A stretch of 64,000 nucleotides of DNA from CAJQQK01 sp965224225 (lineage in GTDB: Bacteria > Pseudomonadota > Alphaproteobacteria > Rhizobiales > Hyphomicrobiaceae). A model generated the notes under the pieces. The model was not told where the DNA came from. It worked only from the letters and a program-made list of their open reading frames with translations, and did no database searches. Each line of letters starts with the position of its first letter. Within the stretch, counting starts at the first letter, position 1. Below are positions 61,338 through 64,000 of this stretch, in pieces. Position numbers and translations under genes: made by a program. Where the stretch lies: assembly GCA_965224225.1 (NCBI GenBank), contig CBDCZF010000020.1, forward strand, positions 124,001 to 188,000. Reading direction: 5' to 3'.

Positions 61338-62006
61338 TTGATCATTTCATTTGCTTCATCAAAAGGCGGCGTCGGTAAATCAACCTGTTGTGCAGCGATC
61401 GCCGCCAAACTGGCCCAGGATGGCGATCGCGTCCTGGTGCTGGATCTGGACTTCAATCAAACCGTGGCTCGATGGGGCCGCAAAGCGAACCTCGATCGCG
61501 TCACGGTCGAGGCCGTTGCACCGGAAGCGTTCACGAACGTCTTTCGGGCGCATACGGCAACCAAGCGCTTCGATCATGTCCTGATCGATCTTGCCGGCAC
61601 GCGCGAGGCGACGCTGCTTAAAGCCATGGCGCGATCGGATCTCGTGATCATTCCGGCACAGGCCTCGGAGCCGGATCTGCGCGAAGCGCTCGTCATCATC
61701 GATGATATCGCCGATGTCATCGAAGCCGGCGCCGCCAAGCTGCAGTACCGATTGTTGCTCACAAAGCTGTTTCCATTGCCGACGCGCGTGACGTCGTTCG
61801 CGCATCAGGAAATCAACAGACACAAGATCCAGAAATTCAAGACAGGTCTGGTTGAGCGATCTGCCTACCGGGAAATGTTCCTCACCGGCAAGACGCCGAC
61901 CGAGGCCGCGCCGAAAGGCAAGGCGGCACGGGAGATTGCCGAAATCGTTGCCGAGATCCGGCAGATTGTCGGCGAGGATCGCAGCCGGGGAGGGCGCGCG
62001 GCATGA
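61338..62006 (+). CDS. parA: ParA-family partition ATPase
   Basis: 222 residues from a TTG with GGGAG ahead. The deviant Walker A is SSKGGVGKSTCCAA at the very start, followed by VLVLDLDFNQTVARWG and DHVLIDLAGTREATL. It segregates the element at division. The next gene overlaps by 4 bp and should encode the small DNA-binding partner. Confidence 0.88.
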   Translation: MIISFASSKGGVGKSTCCAAIAAKLAQDGDRVLVLDLDFNQTVARWGRKANLDRVTVEAVAPEAFTNVFRAHTATKRFDHVLIDLAGTREATLLKAMARSDLVIIPAQASEPDLREALVIIDDIADVIEAGAAKLQYRLLLTKLFPLPTRVTSFAHQEINRHKIQKFKTGLVERSAYREMFLTGKTPTEAAPKGKAAREIAEIVAEIRQIVGEDRSRGGRAA

Positions 62007-62350
62007 GTGAACAGTCCTTCCAGCCCGTCGAGATCGATCTGCTTGATGAAAAGCTTAGCGAGACAGCAACGCGTAAGCGGATTCCAACGCTGAACCTTGC
62101 TACTGGCAGCGTGACCGCAGGTGAGCATCCAGGGGGGGCGTCAGACAAGTCTGTTGCTGAGCCGCAGGTGAAGCCCGCACCGCGTAAACCGCTCAGCGTC
62201 GAAGTGCCGGACTATCTGGCGACCGCGCTCAAGGTCGCTGCGGCTCAGCAATCCGTGACCGTCCGGCATCTCGTTCTCAATGCCCTGGTCGATGCCGGGT
62301 TTGATGTCCGTGCCATCGATCGGGAAGAAGATGGTCGACGATTACGCTAA
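62003..62350 (+). CDS. Small ParB-like partition partner
   Basis: 115 residues. A disordered N-terminal half (PVEIDLLDEKL, then Pro/Lys-rich) is followed by a ribbon-helix-helix-like C-terminus: KPLSVEVPDYLATALKVAAAQ and VTVRHLVLNALVDAGFDV. This is the layout of small centromere-binding proteins encoded after ParA in plasmids. Assignment rests on position and predicted fold. Confidence 0.65.
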   Translation: MSEQSFQPVEIDLLDEKLSETATRKRIPTLNLATGSVTAGEHPGGASDKSVAEPQVKPAPRKPLSVEVPDYLATALKVAAAQQSVTVRHLVLNALVDAGFDVRAIDREEDGRRLR

Positions 62351-62816
62351 GTTTCGAGAGTTGGGCGCGCCGGCGCCGAAAAGGCGCCGACCATGCTCTA
62401 TGCGCTGAAGAGCGCACCGAGCCCGTCGCGAAGAACTCCGGTCTCGGCCCATGCGGGTCACGATCATTCGCGCGGGATGGTAGATGGTTTATGACGTCGC
62501 AGAGGCATGCTGCGAAAGCGTTCGAGAAGCGCTATCGGCGATCGCGCTATCACTGATAGCCACAACGCCTCTGGACTCACCAGAAACGACCCCCTTGTGC
62601 GGGTTGGTGTCGGCAACCGACTCGCCAGGCGGTCTTTTCCGCCCCGGGTCCGGGTGAGGGCGGAAAAGCCCTTCAGCGCTGACGGACAGGCTCCGGAAAC
62701 GACCCCAACGCACAAATGAGGATAACTGAGAAATAAATAGAAGTAATAATATATTGACATATTTTATACATTTCAATAATTAATCTCAAAAGTGCAACTT
62801 TAATATGGAGTATAAA
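62351..62816. other. Intergenic region after par genes
   Basis: No gene is supported; short frames lack family similarity. It includes the hairpin at 62634-62668 and a very AT-rich stretch (62720-62815) directly upstream of the next gene, suitable for a promoter. Confidence 0.45.
62634..62668. terminator. 11-bp inverted repeat
   Basis: CTTTTCCGCCC at 62634-62644 pairs with GGGCGGAAAAG at 62658-62668, with a 13-base loop. It may terminate transcription from the par operon. Confidence 0.5.
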
Positions 62817-63272
62817 ATGAGTTCATTTATTCAAATCAATAAAGAAACCACAATCCCAACCGATACTATTCGGTTCATTCGACCGATCGGCGACGATGAG
62901 CGCGCCCGCATCAAAGAGCGCTACGGGGCAGATGCAGCCGCATTCAACGTCTCGATCCAGTTCGGGGACAAATCCACCAAGCTGGCGGTTGAAACGATCG
63001 ATCAATTGCGTGATCAGGGCGTGAGCCTGGTCGATATCGGCGGCGATCGTCACGTCGTCGCCGCCAACATCAGGTCCGCCAAGCCGTTCACGGCCAAGGA
63101 CGCCGCCAAAATCGAGGAGCGCGGCTATAACATCAGCCAGGACTTCAAGTCCCGCGTCGAGACGACGGCTGGTGCCGTTCTCTCAAGTGCGACGCCGGCA
63201 CAGATCATGGACCGGCGCGCTCGCGCTCAAAACGGTGGCAGCCAGCCGGCACCACAACCGGCGAACGGCTAA
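62817..63272 (+). CDS. Hypothetical plasmid-type protein
   Basis: 151 residues from an ATG with GGAG ahead. The first half is a compact alpha/beta region (TIRFIRPIGDDERARIKERYG), followed by a helical segment and a low-complexity Gln/Pro tail. No family is recognised. It occurs after the par genes in a backbone setting. Confidence 0.55.
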   Translation: MSSFIQINKETTIPTDTIRFIRPIGDDERARIKERYGADAAAFNVSIQFGDKSTKLAVETIDQLRDQGVSLVDIGGDRHVVAANIRSAKPFTAKDAAKIEERGYNISQDFKSRVETTAGAVLSSATPAQIMDRRARAQNGGSQPAPQPANG

Positions 63273-63520
63273 TCCTGAAACGTCGCAACGATGTTGTGCA
63301 ACCAAGGGCCTCTCGGCAACGGGAGGCTCTTCTTCTTATCTGGCGCCAGGTTCTGCGATGCTAGCACAGCATTGCGGATGCGCCCTTCGACCCCACCCAA
63401 GCTCTGCGAGGGAAGGGGTGTAAGGCAGATACGGGGATAATGCATCAAAGTCAGCAACTGACTAAAAAATCATTGACGCGAGTCGAAATAAGGCCTAGAT
63501 AGATCCTCAGGAGGACATAA

Positions 63521-63811
63521 ATGGCCAGAACTCGACATATCCAAAAACGCATGTCGCAGCGGGGAATCACGCAGGGCATGGTCGATCTTGCCTGCCAGTT
63601 CGGCGTTCGCCAGCAAGACAAGCTAGTCATTAACCGCAGAGGCTTGGAGCAACTGGTCGACAACCTTCGTTCGATCGAGCGGACTGCTCTCAAGGCAATC
63701 GACAAAGGGGGCATTGTCGTGGTTGAGAGTGATGGTGCCCTCGTCACGACCTACGACCTAGATAGTTATGACCGGAAAAAGGCTCGGTCGAGCGGGAGGC
63801 AAGAGCGATGA
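63521..63811 (+). CDS. DUF4258 protein
   Basis: 96 residues. ARTRHIQKRMSQRGITQGMV is the DUF4258 opening; VVVESDGALVTTYDLD completes the small domain. The fold resembles small toxin-like proteins of the BrnT/RelE type. Start overlaps with the next gene downstream by 4 bp, possibly a toxin-antitoxin-like or regulatory pair. Confidence 0.7.
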   Translation: MARTRHIQKRMSQRGITQGMVDLACQFGVRQQDKLVINRRGLEQLVDNLRSIERTALKAIDKGGIVVVESDGALVTTYDLDSYDRKKARSSGRQER

Positions 63812-64000
63812 GCGATAATGCAGCCCTCATCTTCGCGCTCTATAGCCGTCTCACCGATGTATGGAGACGCTCTAATTTGGCGTCTCCAGCCGATGGAATT
63901 GAATGCCTCCTTGAAATGCTCGCATTCCATCGCCTATCCGGCACGGGCGACATGCCCGACTTCAACGCGGAGCTTACCGAAAAATCCTGGCAGCGCGTCC
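63808..64000 (+). CDS. Hypothetical protein, cut by window end
   Basis: The first 64 codons of a gene starting MSDNAALIFALYSRL. It begins with a 4-bp overlap (ATGA) on the DUF4258 gene. No family can be recognised from this part. Confidence 0.6.
   Translation, partial: MSDNAALIFALYSRLTDVWRRSNLASPADGIECLLEMLAFHRLSGTGDMPDFNAELTEKSWQRV

Overview
The window looks like part of an alphaproteobacterial chromosome. Supporting signs are a gene with the FYDLN-acid N-terminus typical of that class, a tRNA-Arg(ACG)-type 3' end used as an integration site, and plasmid genes (MobC, relaxase, VirD4-like, Rep_3, ParA) of kinds common in sphingomonads and relatives. It falls into three blocks.

Block 1 (about 0.3-24.6 kb) is a dense catabolic region. 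It carries a TauD dioxygenase, a bicupin (frameshifted), an AtuA-type protein split in two polypeptides, two GMC oxidoreductases, a thiolase broken by several one-base indels with its DUF35 partner, an acyl-CoA dehydrogenase, three family III CoA-transferase/racemase proteins, a 4-hydroxybutyrate-CoA-transferase-like protein, an enoyl-CoA hydratase, an acyl-CoA ligase, a quinone oxidoreductase, a GntR/FCD regulator, an AhpD-like protein, a PhyH dioxygenase, a small cupin, a zinc alcohol dehydrogenase and an SDR. Together these fit oxidation of a branched, possibly terpenoid, alcohol to an acid, CoA activation, methyl-branch epimerisation and beta-oxidation-like steps; the substrate is not known. 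The most striking single feature here is the AhpD-like gene at 19729-20343. An in-frame UGA replaces the second Cys of the CxxC motif, and a SECIS-like hairpin with a GGUC apical loop follows 21 nt downstream. It is a candidate CxxU selenoprotein.

Block 2 (24859-38130) is an integrated element bounded by two identical 48-bp copies of a tRNA-Arg 3' end. It has a tyrosine integrase, an AlpA-like regulator, an array of five palindromes beside a Rep-like winged-helix gene, and cargo: a trypsin-like protease, a 2OG oxygenase, a cold-shock protein, a FYDLN-acid protein, a secreted 14-cysteine repeat protein and a DUF1611-racemase pair. IS1182- and IS3-type remnants sit at its right end.

Block 3 (38131 to beyond the window) is a second element inserted at the same site in tandem. 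It starts with its own integrase. Visibly AT-richer cargo follows (39.7-46.9 kb): a HAD phosphatase; an operon of a 2H phosphoesterase, a membrane protein, an S66-peptidase homologue that has lost its nucleophile Ser, and an IucA/IucC-like synthetase; and a divergent hldE-gmhA-gmhB operon that would make ADP-heptose. I do not recognise this combination as a described system. After that comes a plasmid-like backbone: several small membrane proteins, a VirD4-like coupling protein, a DNA methyltransferase, a ParDE-type toxin-antitoxin pair, candidate oriT hairpins, MobC and relaxase, an FRG-domain protein, Rep_3 with an iteron/DnaA-box origin, and ParA with a small partner. No type IV secretion channel genes are present in the window, so the element looks mobilisable rather than self-transmissible on what can be seen here.
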